Below are positions 17,314 through 26,789 of a DNA stretch of 64,000 bases, in pieces. The DNA lies in the NCBI GenBank assembly GCA_964452495.1, contig CAYVMC010000004.1, positions 1-64,000 of the forward strand, read 5' to 3'. Under the pieces are notes generated by a model. That model worked only from the letters and a program-made list of their open reading frames with translations. It searched no databases and had not been told where the DNA came from. This DNA comes from CALUTH01 sp964452495 (GTDB taxonomy: Bacteria > Cyanobacteriota > Vampirovibrionia > Gastranaerophilales > Gastranaerophilaceae). Position numbers and translations under genes: made by a program. Each line of letters begins with the position of its first letter. Position 1 is the stretch's first letter.

Positions 17314-17628
17314 TTAGGATTTTAACGCTGCAAACTCCCAACACTCAGTTAGTTTTTGCTTAATACCACTCCTATCATACCATCTGCGAATAAAACGTTC
17401 TTCAAATCCTAATCCACCATTTATTTTTTCACACGAGCTTAAATCGAAAGTTGCTTCTGACATGCCCATTTTGATTGTAAAATGCGGAGATTTTATTTTT
17501 TTAGGATCCATTGATATACTAATGTTATTATATCTTGATGTTGCCATTGTCCTAACGTTGTGAGCATCTGACTGCGAATCAATTAAATATGTCTTTAAAT
17601 TGTTTTCTAAATCTCTGAAACTTGCCAT
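17314..17628 (-). CDS. Hypothetical protein
   Basis: A 104-residue soluble protein with no recognised domain. It is basic and polar, with a possible helical start (SFRDLENNLKTYLIDS) and an aromatic tail (RRWYDRSG, TECWEF). It lies 12 bases behind the UPF0210 gene in the same direction and is probably co-transcribed. Its stop codon abuts the stop of the convergent ABC ATPase gene. Confidence 0.65.
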   Translation of the reverse strand: MASFRDLENNLKTYLIDSQSDAHNVRTMATSRYNNISISMDPKKIKSPHFTIKMGMSEATFDLSSCEKINGGLGFEERFIRRWYDRSGIKQKLTECWEFAALKS

Positions 17629-17640
17629 ATAATCTCCTGA

Positions 17641-19002
17641 CTAATTATTTAAACTATGTATAGGTGGAGGAATATGCCCTGCTCTCTCTACAAATCCGGC
17701 AGAATTTAAACTACCAACATTCATAATCGGCGCTTCACCAAGCAAACCACCAAAAACAGCTTTATCGCCAACAGTTTTCCCCGGAACCGGTATTATCCTA
17801 ACAGCTGTTGTTTTTTTATTAATCATACCGATAGCCATTTCATCCGCAATCATACCTGCTATTACAGTATCAGGAGTATCACCAGGAACTGCAATCATAT
17901 CAAGCCCTACAGAACACACTGAAGTCATTGCCTCAAGTTTATCAAATGTTAAATACCCTTTATTCGCAGCTTCAATCATACCAGCATCTTCAGAAACAGG
18001 AATAAATGCACCTGATAAACCTCCGACATTGGAACTTGCCATTATACCGCCTTTTTTTACGGCATCATTCAGCATTGCAAGTGCGGCAGTTGTTCCGTGC
18101 GCACCCACATGTTCCAGTCCCATCGCTTGAAAAATTTCTGCAACACTATCACCTACCTTTGGGGTAGGAGCTAATGATAAATCCACCACACCAAATGGAA
18201 CACCAAGCATTTGCGCTAATTCTCGCCCGACCAATTCTCCGGTAGTTGTAATCTTATATGCAGTCTGTTTAATTCTTACCGCAAGTTCAGACAAATCCGC
18301 ATCTTTTGCAAGCTGCGAAACTGCATTTTTAACAACCCCCGGTCCGGAAACCCCAACATTCAATGCACATTCGGGTTCTCCATAACCACAATACGCACCT
18401 GCCATAAACGGATTGTCACTCACAGAATTACAAAAACACACAAATTTTGCAGCACCTAAACCGTCCTTATCGGCTGTTAATTCCGCTGCCTCTTTTATAA
18501 TACGACTGACTTCCAGAACAGCATCCATATTAATACCAGCTTTCGATGATGCTGCATTCACTGAGGAGCATAATCTTGAAGTCAAACTTAAAGCCTCTGG
18601 AATAGAAGCAATTAATTGCCTGTCGCCTGCTGTAAAACCTTTTTCGACAAGTGCAGAATATCCTCCAATAAAGTCAACATTCAAGTCTTCTGCAACTTTA
18701 TCAAGAGTCATTGCAATCTTTAAATAATCTTTTTCAATCGCACTCTCTGCAAGAATAGAAACCGGTGTAATTGAAATACGTTTATTTACAATAGGAATAG
18801 AATAATTGTCTTCTATAACAGAAGCATAATTTACAAGATTTTCAGCATACGATTTGAGCTTAAAAGCTATTTTATCACACACTTTATTAATATCTTCGCT
18901 GATACAATCGCGAAGACTTACAGCAAGCGTCACAGTTCTGATATCAAAATTGTGAAGCCTAATCATATCAATGGTTTCTAGTACTTTCTCTTTGTTAAAC
19001 AT
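17641..19002 (-). CDS. UPF0210 (PFL/DUF711) family protein
   Basis: A 453-residue protein of the UPF0210 family, distantly related to glycyl-radical enzymes in fold but without an established reaction. Recognised family segments include MIRLHNFDIRTVTLAVSLRDC, FIGGYSALVEKGFT, GYGEPECALNVGVSGPGVV, DLSLAPTPKVGDSVAEIF, VGAHGTTAALAMLNDAVKKG and the C-terminal PVPGKTVGDKAVFGGLLGEA. In many bacteria the gene follows a small ACT-domain gene (UPF0237). Here the upstream gene encodes a 72-residue protein that does not look like an ACT domain. Confidence 0.92.
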   Translation of the reverse strand: MFNKEKVLETIDMIRLHNFDIRTVTLAVSLRDCISEDINKVCDKIAFKLKSYAENLVNYASVIEDNYSIPIVNKRISITPVSILAESAIEKDYLKIAMTLDKVAEDLNVDFIGGYSALVEKGFTAGDRQLIASIPEALSLTSRLCSSVNAASSKAGINMDAVLEVSRIIKEAAELTADKDGLGAAKFVCFCNSVSDNPFMAGAYCGYGEPECALNVGVSGPGVVKNAVSQLAKDADLSELAVRIKQTAYKITTTGELVGRELAQMLGVPFGVVDLSLAPTPKVGDSVAEIFQAMGLEHVGAHGTTAALAMLNDAVKKGGIMASSNVGGLSGAFIPVSEDAGMIEAANKGYLTFDKLEAMTSVCSVGLDMIAVPGDTPDTVIAGMIADEMAIGMINKKTTAVRIIPVPGKTVGDKAVFGGLLGEAPIMNVGSLNSAGFVERAGHIPPPIHSLNN

Positions 19003-19059
19003 AATAATTTTAGATATAATTATAACATATTTATAATGAATTAAGCAATTAAAATTTAA

Positions 19060-19278
19060 TTAACCGGCTTTATGACGGGGAATTAAAAGCGAAGGATCAG
19101 CTATTGCTGTTGAATAGATAATAAAATCATTATCTCGCATAAAATATTTACGCATAGCAGCACGATTAGTTATTTTTTCTAAACAAACGTACGTATCAAC
19201 ACGTTCCTTTAAATATCCAGCAAAAACTTTCTGTTTTTCGGATAGTTTATAATCCTTTAAATTCTTGACGATATACAT
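19060..19278 (-). CDS. Hypothetical small protein
   Basis: A 72-residue, basic, soluble protein (MYIVKNLKDYKLSEKQKVF). No domain is recognised. It is 57 bases upstream of the UPF0210 gene, in the position where an ACT-domain regulator is often found, but it lacks the length and pattern of one. Confidence 0.5.
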   Translation of the reverse strand: MYIVKNLKDYKLSEKQKVFAGYLKERVDTYVCLEKITNRAAMRKYFMRDNDFIIYSTAIADPSLLIPRHKAG

Positions 19279-19461
19279 ATATATTAATTATATACCATAC
19301 TTTGACATTTTTTAACCTTTTGCAGTAAGAAATTAAGTTTTGTAAATATAAAAATTTCTTTTAATTACTGTAATATAGGAATTCTACTAAATTTCACCCG
19401 TTTAGTTTATGTTTGTTTATGATAAACTTATACACATAAGATATAAGATTAAGGCGGTGTT

Positions 19462-20742
19462 ATGGAAAGATTTTTTGGAATATTCGGTATAATTATAATT
19501 TTTGCAATTGCCTTTGCTTTATCAAACAACAGAAAGGCAATAAATTACAAAACAATAATAACCGGATTTCTCCTGCAAATTCTCTTGGCCATATTTATTT
19601 TTAAAGTTCCGGTAGGTCAGCAAATATTTATGTTTTTTGGACACTGTATCCAAAAAATTCTTGATTTTGCATATATTGGAGGGCATTTTGTATTTGGCGG
19701 CTTAATGGACGCCGATATTTTTGACAACCTATTCGGCAGTAAAAACAGAATTTTTGCATTACAGCTTATTGCCTCCAATATCTTTATGATGATACTTGTA
19801 AATATCCTTTACTATTACAATATAATGCAGCGTGTCGTATCATTTCTCGGAAGAGCAATGAACAAAATTATGGAAGTATCCGGAGCAGAGGCTCTATCTA
19901 ACGTAGCCAGTTCTTTTGTCGGACAAATTGTTGCACAAATAATGATTAAGCCCTACCTTGAAAAAATGACCCGCTCTGAAATTCTCGCTTCTATGGCGGG
20001 CAGTATGGCATGTATTTCCGGTGCAATGATGCCAATATATATAGGAATGGGCATTCCTGCCCCCTATATCCTTGCATCTTCACTTATGGCCGCTCCAGGA
20101 GCTATGGTAATTTCAAAAATAATCTATCCTGAAACGGGAACCCCGTTGACAAAAGACGCCATAAGAATAAGTAAACGCAGAACTCATATCAATGTTTTTG
20201 ATGCAATTTCAAGCGGTGCATCTGAAGGTATGAAAGTAGCGATAAGCGTTACAGCTATGATTTTAGCACTTGTAGCACTGGTTGCAATGATTGACTATAT
20301 ACTGGGCGGTATAGGTTTATTTATTTACAAACTATTCCACCTTTCAGCACCTGTGTTGGGATTTGATTTTCAGCATTTATCTCTAAATATGATTTTAGGT
20401 AAAATTTTTGCAATATTTGCCTGGATAATAGGAACACCAATAAATGAATGTTCAACAGTAGGAGCGCTTATGGGAACTAAAATTGTATTAAATGAAATGG
20501 TTGCATTTGTTGATCTTACCCGTATTGCAGACACTTTATCTCCCAAAAGCTTTATGCTTGCAAGTTTTGCACTGTGCAGCTTCGGAAACTTCGGTTCTAT
20601 CGCAATCCAAATCGGCGGTATTGGAGAACTGGCTCCCAATCAGAGAAAAAATCTTGCAAGATTAGCACTGAGAGCTTTAATATGCGGAACTCTTACCTGT
20701 TATATGTCCGCTGCTATTGTCGGAGTATTAATTAAATTCTAG
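19462..20742 (+). CDS. nupC: Concentrative nucleoside transporter (CNT/NupC family)
   Basis: An inner-membrane ion-coupled nucleoside importer of 426 residues, near the usual 400. Family signatures are SGAEALSNVASSFVGQIVAQ (nucleoside-binding), MIKPYLEKMTRSEILASMAG, GIPAPYILASSLMAAPGAM and the later GTPINECSTVGALMG and FGSIAIQIGGIGELAPNQR. About nine to ten membrane helices are visible. AAGGCGG precedes the ATG. The gene stands alone, upstream of nadK, and would salvage nucleosides from the gut. Confidence 0.93.
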   Translation: MERFFGIFGIIIIFAIAFALSNNRKAINYKTIITGFLLQILLAIFIFKVPVGQQIFMFFGHCIQKILDFAYIGGHFVFGGLMDADIFDNLFGSKNRIFALQLIASNIFMMILVNILYYYNIMQRVVSFLGRAMNKIMEVSGAEALSNVASSFVGQIVAQIMIKPYLEKMTRSEILASMAGSMACISGAMMPIYIGMGIPAPYILASSLMAAPGAMVISKIIYPETGTPLTKDAIRISKRRTHINVFDAISSGASEGMKVAISVTAMILALVALVAMIDYILGGIGLFIYKLFHLSAPVLGFDFQHLSLNMILGKIFAIFAWIIGTPINECSTVGALMGTKIVLNEMVAFVDLTRIADTLSPKSFMLASFALCSFGNFGSIAIQIGGIGELAPNQRKNLARLALRALICGTLTCYMSAAIVGVLIKF

Positions 20743-20792
20743 AAGAAATACAGATACAGACAGTAAATTAGAACTTAATTTTTATTTTTTTA

Positions 20793-20801
20793 TGCTAAAA
20801 T
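20793..20801 (+). promoter_or_regulatory. Extended -10 six bases before nadK ATG
   Basis: TGCTAAAAT ends six bases before the ATG at 20808, with no Shine-Dalgarno; the expected mRNA begins at the ATG. Confidence 0.55.
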
Positions 20802-20807
20802 CGGTTT

Positions 20808-21596
20808 ATGAAAATCGGTGCTGTTTATAATAAATACATTAATAATATTCAAGAAATTGTACATATATTGGAAACAGCTTTAAAAAACTGTAATACCCAA
20901 TATACAATTATTGACTCAGACAATATGTGTTCAGGATTTGACTTTGTATTTGCCATTGGCGGTGATGGAACCATACTTAACGTTGCAAAATACTATGCAG
21001 ATATAAATGTTCCTGTTATGGGTGTCAATCTGGGCAGGTTAGGATTTTTATCCCAAACAGACTTGTATATGTTCTCAATTGTTCTGAAAGATGTCCTTGA
21101 AAAAAAGTATAAAATTGAAGAAAGAATAGCTCTTGAATATAATTCAAATATTGCACTGAATGATTTTGTGATAAAAAGCTGCCAGAGTACAAGAGCCGCA
21201 AAATTTGAGCTAAAAATCAACAATGCACCGGTTTGTGAATACATATCCGACGGTCTTATTATATCAACACCGACCGGTTCCACTGCATATTGTCTATCTG
21301 CAGGCGGTCCTATACTCGCGCCAACGGTTGAAGCGTTTACAATAGTTCCTATTTGCCCACATACACTAACCGCACGTCCACTGGTAATTCCCGACAATGA
21401 AACTTTAACTGTAATATCTGCTGAATGTCCTCTATCAATTGCTGCTGACGGATATGATTTAAAAATCAATGCGCACTCAATAAATATTCAAAAATCAAAA
21501 TCAAAAATAAAACTCGCTTTCCTTGAAAATAATAATTTCTATGATGTACTAAGAGAAAAGCTTTTCTGGGGTGTTTCACCTTGTAGTAATGTGTAG
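20808..21596 (+). CDS. nadK: NAD kinase
   Basis: Phosphorylates NAD to NADP using ATP or polyphosphate in the cytoplasm. The 262-residue protein has the catalytic GGDGT motif at 51-55 within FAIGGDGTILNVAKY, then GVNLGRLGFLS, the conserved DGLIISTPTGSTAYCLSAGG loop and a late IAADGYD. Length and motif order are as expected for the bacterial family. The start has no ribosome binding site and a -10 box very close, so translation is probably leaderless. Confidence 0.96.
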   Translation: MKIGAVYNKYINNIQEIVHILETALKNCNTQYTIIDSDNMCSGFDFVFAIGGDGTILNVAKYYADINVPVMGVNLGRLGFLSQTDLYMFSIVLKDVLEKKYKIEERIALEYNSNIALNDFVIKSCQSTRAAKFELKINNAPVCEYISDGLIISTPTGSTAYCLSAGGPILAPTVEAFTIVPICPHTLTARPLVIPDNETLTVISAECPLSIAADGYDLKINAHSINIQKSKSKIKLAFLENNNFYDVLREKLFWGVSPCSNV

Positions 21597-21605
21597 TAAA
21601 AAACA

Positions 21606-21634
21606 TTAACGAAAGGGCATAATTCTGGTATAAT
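21606..21634 (+). promoter_or_regulatory. Promoter giving a leaderless TPR - GGDEF - tsaE - tsaB operon mRNA
   Basis: TTAACG (21606-21611), a 17-base spacer and TATAAT with an upstream TG (TGGTATAAT, ending at 21634) lie seven bases before the ATG at 21642. Confidence 0.6.
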
Positions 21635-21641
21635 AATTGTT

Positions 21642-22691
21642 ATGAAACGCGGTGTCAGAACATTATTGTTTATAATAGGGCTTGTTATTATTATCCTTGC
21701 CGGATTTTTCGGCTGGGGCTTTCTTGAAAAACAGTTTCACCACGCACAGGGAGTTTATTATATCTACAAAGGTGATAAAGCCTACTTTAAAAACAATATG
21801 AAAAAGACCCTTTATTACTATAAAAAAGGACTTGAATTGTACCCGGAACATTACGAAGCGTGGTTTAATCTGGGGAATATTTATGCAGTACATGAAGATT
21901 ATTTTGCAGCAATAGAGGCATATGAAAATGCCATAAAAAACAACCCGAAGTATATTCTGGCAAGGATGAATCTGGGAATTGTATATTCCGAAGATTTAGG
22001 AGACTTTGATTCTGCAATAGAACAATACGATGCAATAATTAAAAACAAATACAGAACACTATATATCCCCAAAATCTACAATAATAAAAAAAGTACAAAA
22101 GAAAATATTGGAGTAGCATACTATAACCGTGGATTAGCATTCAGACTAAAATCAATTTATCTTCCCGATGAAAAACGCCATCTTGCAGGAGAGTTTGTAG
22201 AAAAAGCTATCGAGTCATATAAAAAAGCGAAAAAGTATCTCAAAAAAGATTATGCAAACAGCTACAATATGGGACTTGCATACCATGTAAACGGGGATTA
22301 CAAAAATGCCGCAATAAATTACTGCAATGCCATAGAGTACTCCCCAATGAGTTTTGAAGCACATTATAACTTAGCAGTACTCTTAAGACAACTGCATCAC
22401 TACAGAGAATCTTTGGACGAGTTTCAAAAGGCAGCATTAATAATTTCTGAAGACCCCAATGCGACAAATCAGGCATTATATGTATTTAATCTTTTAAATG
22501 AAGCAACAAGACTCCTTATATTCAGTGAAGAAAATGTTATTGAGCATTTAACAGACGAACCTATGTACTCATACAGCTATACTTATGTCGGCGGGAAAAT
22601 TGTTCCGACAGAAGAACTGGATAAAGCTATTTTAAATAATTTTAAGAAATGTTCCGGTGAAATAATTTTTCTGGAGGACGATGATGATTAA
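21642..22691 (+). CDS. Membrane-anchored TPR protein
   Basis: A 349-residue protein with an N-terminal membrane anchor (about residues 6-27) and five to six tetratricopeptide repeats. Clear ones contain YYYKKGLELYPEHYEAWFNL, AIEAYENAIKNNPKYILAR and AAINYCNAIEYSPMSFEAHY. TPRs bind protein partners, so it is probably a scaffold at the membrane. Its 3' end overlaps the diguanylate cyclase gene, which suggests a functional link. No Shine-Dalgarno is visible. Confidence 0.85.
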   Translation: MKRGVRTLLFIIGLVIIILAGFFGWGFLEKQFHHAQGVYYIYKGDKAYFKNNMKKTLYYYKKGLELYPEHYEAWFNLGNIYAVHEDYFAAIEAYENAIKNNPKYILARMNLGIVYSEDLGDFDSAIEQYDAIIKNKYRTLYIPKIYNNKKSTKENIGVAYYNRGLAFRLKSIYLPDEKRHLAGEFVEKAIESYKKAKKYLKKDYANSYNMGLAYHVNGDYKNAAINYCNAIEYSPMSFEAHYNLAVLLRQLHHYRESLDEFQKAALIISEDPNATNQALYVFNLLNEATRLLIFSEENVIEHLTDEPMYSYSYTYVGGKIVPTEELDKAILNNFKKCSGEIIFLEDDDD

Positions 22692-24102
22692 TTATATAAA
22701 GTTTTTAGAAAATATAACAATCGTTATAAACTCAGATAAACAATTAAATGCAATAGAGCAAGAAATAAAAAACAACTTTGAACCCTTTGGAGAACTTGAA
22801 AACTTACACATTTTTCTTCTCGATAACAATACAAAAGTACTTCGTGACTGTTTTGGAGGAATGAACCCCTTACAAGAAATCTGTTCTGGGGAAACTGCGG
22901 TTACTTATAATAATATGATTGATGAATTCTGGTTTAACGATTTTATAATCAATAACAAAGCATGTAAACTGCCACAAAATATTGAAGAAATAGATATAAA
23001 AATAAAAAATCTTGCTTTTCCCATATACAAAGGTGACGATATTTGCGGAATTATAGATATAATATTCAAATCAGAAACTCAGATACAGCTCTCATTTTTA
23101 CATGTAATGAAGATTTTTTCATCAATCATTGCTTTAAAAATACAAAACACCGTTCTTGATGAAAAAATGCATACAAATGTTGAATTTTATGATTCAATGA
23201 AGAGTATTGCAAAAATTATTGAAACCCAGTATGAATTAACATATATTATTCCGTTAATTGGTGAAATGCTAGATAGATTTATAGAAGACCACCTTATTTA
23301 TGTCTTTCTGCGGCACGATGACAAATTTAATCTTATCTGGCCTAAATCCTGCAATGACGAAAGGGCAAAAATATTAATGCAGCAGCTTGATAGTGAATCT
23401 ACGTACTTGCTCTCTGATGACGGCAAACTAGGAGCTTTTGCAATGACAACAGAAAACAATCTATTAGGTTGTATTATTGCAAAAAGCTTATCTGAACGGC
23501 TTAAACCTCGTGAAATTGACTACCTTGAACAATTAACAAAGCAGGCTTCCATAACAATTAACCGTGCGAACTCATATTCGGAAGTCCTCCAATATGCAAC
23601 TCTTGATGCACTAACAGGGTTAAATAACCGCAGACAGCTTGAAGTTCGATTAAAGCAAGAAACCTCACAGGCGGAACGTCAAAAACATCCGCTCTCTGTT
23701 ATTATGCTTGACATTGACTTTTTTAAATCATTTAATGATACATACGGACACGCAATAGGTGATCTGGTTCTTAGAGAAGTTGCCGATATAGTAAAGAAAA
23801 CTTTGAGAGAAGCAGATATTCCTGCAAGATACGGCGGTGAAGAAATTTGTGCACTTTTACCTTTTACAGATTTAGAACAGGCAAAACAGGTTGCTGAACG
23901 TGTACGTCAGGGAATTGAAGAACATGAAGTACCTGTTATAATTGATGAAAAAGAACACACGCTAAAAATTACCGTAAGTATTGGTGTTGCACAGTTTACA
24001 CCGGAATCAAAGCCGGAAGAACTATATATAAAAGCAGATGAAGCACTCTACCGTGCAAAACGAAACGGAAGGAACAGGGTTGAAATAAATGAAAACGTAT
24101 AA
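22684..24102 (+). CDS. GAF-like - GGDEF diguanylate cyclase
   Basis: Makes cyclic di-GMP from two GTP. The N-terminal part (about 1-300) looks like one or two GAF-type sensor regions with no membrane helix. The C-terminal GGDEF domain starts at LDALTGLNNRRQLE and has MLDIDFFKSFNDTYGH, the active-site motif GGEEI (a conservative variant of GGEEF) near 384, and an inhibitory site READ five residues before it. I prefer the ATG at 22684 because GGAGG at 22673-22677 is then six bases away. It overlaps the TPR gene upstream and tsaE downstream. Confidence 0.9.
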   Translation: MINYIKFLENITIVINSDKQLNAIEQEIKNNFEPFGELENLHIFLLDNNTKVLRDCFGGMNPLQEICSGETAVTYNNMIDEFWFNDFIINNKACKLPQNIEEIDIKIKNLAFPIYKGDDICGIIDIIFKSETQIQLSFLHVMKIFSSIIALKIQNTVLDEKMHTNVEFYDSMKSIAKIIETQYELTYIIPLIGEMLDRFIEDHLIYVFLRHDDKFNLIWPKSCNDERAKILMQQLDSESTYLLSDDGKLGAFAMTTENNLLGCIIAKSLSERLKPREIDYLEQLTKQASITINRANSYSEVLQYATLDALTGLNNRRQLEVRLKQETSQAERQKHPLSVIMLDIDFFKSFNDTYGHAIGDLVLREVADIVKKTLREADIPARYGGEEICALLPFTDLEQAKQVAERVRQGIEEHEVPVIIDEKEHTLKITVSIGVAQFTPESKPEELYIKADEALYRAKRNGRNRVEINENV

Positions 24103-24565
24103 AAGATGTTGTAAAACACTAGACGATACAGCAAAACTCGCACAAGATTTTGCAAAACTCATACAGAACGGTGCATTTATATGCCTGTACGGTGAAATAG
24201 GTTCCGGAAAAACCGCTTTTGTAAAAAAACTTGCTTCAGCTCTTGGAATTACTGAAAAAGTAACAAGCCCTAGTTTTGTTATTTTGAATGAATATTACAG
24301 TGCAAAGCTTCCATTATACCATTTTGATTTATACAGGTTAGAAAATGCCGGAATCACAACTATAGAAGATGAATTAAGAGAATATACATCAGGGGAAAAG
24401 ATTACACTTGTTGAATGGGCAGAGTTTGACTCAGGGGCACTGCCGTTTGACAGAATTGAAATCAATGTAACTTATTCTGACGATGATTCACGGTGTTATG
24501 AATTTTCCTGTAAGGGAGATACCTACAAAAAAATTATAGAGGAATTGAATTGTGTTAACGCTTAG
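24089..24565 (+). CDS. tsaE: tRNA threonylcarbamoyladenosine biosynthesis ATPase TsaE
   Basis: The ATPase partner of TsaB-TsaD in making the t6A modification next to the anticodon of ANN-reading tRNAs. The protein of 158 residues has Walker A GEIGSGKT at about 35-42, then VTSPSFVILNEY, the YHFDLYRL motif and LVEWAEF. The start overlaps the cyclase gene by 14 bases and the end overlaps tsaB by 14 bases, so all three are coupled. Confidence 0.95.
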   Translation: MKTYKRCCKTLDDTAKLAQDFAKLIQNGAFICLYGEIGSGKTAFVKKLASALGITEKVTSPSFVILNEYYSAKLPLYHFDLYRLENAGITTIEDELREYTSGEKITLVEWAEFDSGALPFDRIEINVTYSDDDSRCYEFSCKGDTYKKIIEELNCVNA

Positions 24566-25184
24566 TTTTGATACCAGTCTTGATAAAACATACATTGTTC
24601 TTGGCGAGAACAAGAGTATTATTGACTCAAAAGAGATTTTATCAAATGAAAAAAATTACCACTCTGCATATTTAATATCAATGATTGCAGAGGTTTTAAA
24701 AAATAACAATAAAAAACCTGAGGATGTAAAAATCCTCGGTGTAAATATCGGGCCAGGAAGCTTTACCGGAATAAGGGCAGGTGTAACCACAGCAAGAGTT
24801 TTTGCACAGGAAACAGGAGCAAAAGTTTTTGGGATATCTTCATTAGAAATATTAGCCTGTGCCTCTAAACTGGAAAACCCGCTTGTAATTCTTGATGCAA
24901 GAAAGAATATGGGGTATGTATGGGACAAAACCATTATTGGAGCTTTAAATATTGATGAAATAGACAATATTGCAAAAAAAAGAAATATAATTACAGATAA
25001 CACATTATTTGAACGATACAAAAATATAGGAAATAGTGTATTATCATATCAGAAAGAGAATCTACCGCTTGGTAAAGTTCTGTTTGAAATAATATCGGAG
25101 AAAACTCCGGATGAGAATAATATATGGCAGCGTTTAAAACCTCTTTATATTCAACCGCCGCCTGTAACAATCAAGAGGAATTAG
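24552..25184 (+). CDS. tsaB: tRNA threonylcarbamoyladenosine biosynthesis protein TsaB
   Basis: An actin-fold partner that binds TsaD and TsaE for t6A synthesis. It has the family start LSFDTS, the conserved YHSAYLISMI (equivalent of HS at the dimer face) and GVNIGPGSFTGIRAGVTTAR. The C-terminal half is poorly conserved, as is normal. It is 210 residues long. The methyltransferase gene follows after three bases. Confidence 0.94.
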   Translation: MLTLSFDTSLDKTYIVLGENKSIIDSKEILSNEKNYHSAYLISMIAEVLKNNNKKPEDVKILGVNIGPGSFTGIRAGVTTARVFAQETGAKVFGISSLEILACASKLENPLVILDARKNMGYVWDKTIIGALNIDEIDNIAKKRNIITDNTLFERYKNIGNSVLSYQKENLPLGKVLFEIISEKTPDENNIWQRLKPLYIQPPPVTIKRN

Positions 25185-25187
25185 AGT

Positions 25188-26054
25188 ATGAAACCAATAT
25201 GTCAAAATTGGTCACAATGGTTAAATGAAACAAGATTTGCTGCACTCACTGATGAGATGAAAGCACAAAACCTAAAATGGCTTGAAGCTGTAAGAGATGT
25301 AATACTGACTTATGCCCAGATATCCAGAAATGATGTAATTCTTGATATCGGAACCGGTACAGGACTTCTCGGTATGAAAGCACTTGAAATGCAAAATTGC
25401 CAGGGTAAAGTCATTTTTTCTGATAAATTTCAAGATTGTCTGGATAGCTGCAAAGAGTTTTTAGAAAATAACGGTATTACAGAAGGATATGAGTTTTTAC
25501 TTTCAGAATGTGAACACATTGCCCTTAACGAATGTACTGTGACCAAGGCTCTTATGCGTTCAGTTCTGGTTCATATTGTAAACAAGCAGGTCGCAATAAA
25601 TGAGATTTACCGTGTTTTAAGACATGGCGGTCTGTTCTGTGCTTTTGAACCAATTATCCGTTCTAATACAAAATATTGGGAACTTCTGCACCCGTCATTT
25701 ATTGATAGATATGACGAGTTCAAAGCCGCCGAAGAAGAGTTTTCAAAAGATCCGCTTGACCCGCTGTTTAATTTTGATGATAAAACATTGAAAAAAAATC
25801 TTGAGGAAGCAGGATTTGAAAATCCTGAAGTCCACTTGCAGGTTGTACAGTCAAAATATGTTGTTCAAAAAGACATGGTTCCAGCCTGGTTTACAACCCC
25901 TCCATCACCATCAACAAAGTGTACAAAAGAAAGATTTCTTATGTATTTCCCTGAAAGTGTTGTAAACAAATTTATGAAAGATGTTGAAAACTTCTTAATA
26001 GGAAAAGAAATATCTCTAAAAACAAATGCCGTATTAATATGTGCTAAGAAATAA
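25188..26054 (+). CDS. SAM-dependent class I methyltransferase
   Basis: A 288-residue methyltransferase with the SAM-binding motif ILDIGTGTGLLGMKAL, an acidic second-strand residue (FSDKFQD), and a VLRHGGLFCAFEP motif. It resembles the UbiE/Methyltransf_11 style, but the substrate cannot be read from the sequence. It is the last gene of the operon that starts with the TPR protein at 21642, three bases after tsaB, and is followed by a hairpin. Confidence 0.85.
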   Translation: MKPICQNWSQWLNETRFAALTDEMKAQNLKWLEAVRDVILTYAQISRNDVILDIGTGTGLLGMKALEMQNCQGKVIFSDKFQDCLDSCKEFLENNGITEGYEFLLSECEHIALNECTVTKALMRSVLVHIVNKQVAINEIYRVLRHGGLFCAFEPIIRSNTKYWELLHPSFIDRYDEFKAAEEEFSKDPLDPLFNFDDKTLKKNLEEAGFENPEVHLQVVQSKYVVQKDMVPAWFTTPPSPSTKCTKERFLMYFPESVVNKFMKDVENFLIGKEISLKTNAVLICAKK

Positions 26055-26083
26055 AAAAAACTCTTTTAGGAAAACTAAAAGAG
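26053..26083. terminator. Bidirectional terminator hairpin
   Basis: CTCTTTTAG (26061-26069) pairs with CTAAAAGAG (26075-26083) around a five-base loop. Eight A residues to the left make it a strong terminator for the minus-strand gene at 26132; the T-rich right side is weaker for the plus strand. Confidence 0.75.
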
Positions 26084-26131
26084 CGTTTCTTAATAAAGGT
26101 ATACTACACATTCATCAACATTCTACACTAA

Positions 26132-26638
26132 TTATGCGTATTTAGGTGCGTTTTGCGAAGTTCGTTGATCAACCGCACTGCTTACGCTTTCTAATTCTGT
26201 ATTAACAGCCTGTAATCGTTGTTCAATACGTGCTGTTCGTAAATCAATTTCTTTTTCCATCTTATTCAACTCTATTTCTTTACCTTTTCTTATTTGCTGG
26301 AACGCTTGTTCTGCAAAACAGTTAAAATAATATCTTCTCATTTGTGCTGTTTGAGCAGGAGTACTACCCTGCGGTATCATACCCGCCTGTTCAAAAATAC
26401 TGAATTTTTGAGTAGCAGATTGAAGAGCAATTTGATTGCTCATATTCATAAATCTAAAACCATCTCCAAATATAGACCCCGGTAGTGATGCTATTGATGC
26501 CGGAGTCAATCTCCCCTGACCTAAGGTAGCAGCATATGATTGGATGTCATAAAGCTTTTGCTTCTCATCCATCAATTGCTTTGTTAAGCTATTTCGCTGT
26601 CTTATTAAAGACATCTTTCTATACAATAGCAAGAACAT
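26132..26638 (-). CDS. Hypothetical coiled-coil protein
   Basis: A 168-residue protein of unknown function. It is rich in Gln, has a helical N-terminal part (LIRQRNSLTKQLMDEKQKLY), a Gly/Pro-rich middle and a long predicted coiled coil near 115-155 (heptads in RKGKEIELNKMEKEIDLRTA). The ATG at 26638 has AGG-type spacing upstream; MSLIRQRN at 26614 is a possible alternative start. A terminator follows. Confidence 0.6.
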   Translation of the reverse strand: MFLLLYRKMSLIRQRNSLTKQLMDEKQKLYDIQSYAATLGQGRLTPASIASLPGSIFGDGFRFMNMSNQIALQSATQKFSIFEQAGMIPQGSTPAQTAQMRRYYFNCFAEQAFQQIRKGKEIELNKMEKEIDLRTARIEQRLQAVNTELESVSSAVDQRTSQNAPKYA

Positions 26639-26789
26639 TTTAACCTACCTGTACTAACCTTTATTAACCTACATTTATATAAAGTATTTTTAGTAAAAAT
26701 AATTGCTTATTAAATAAATAAATATTAAGTTTTGTAACAAACAGATAATATTTTTTCTAAAGACCCGCTTTATACTTACCATATACAAA

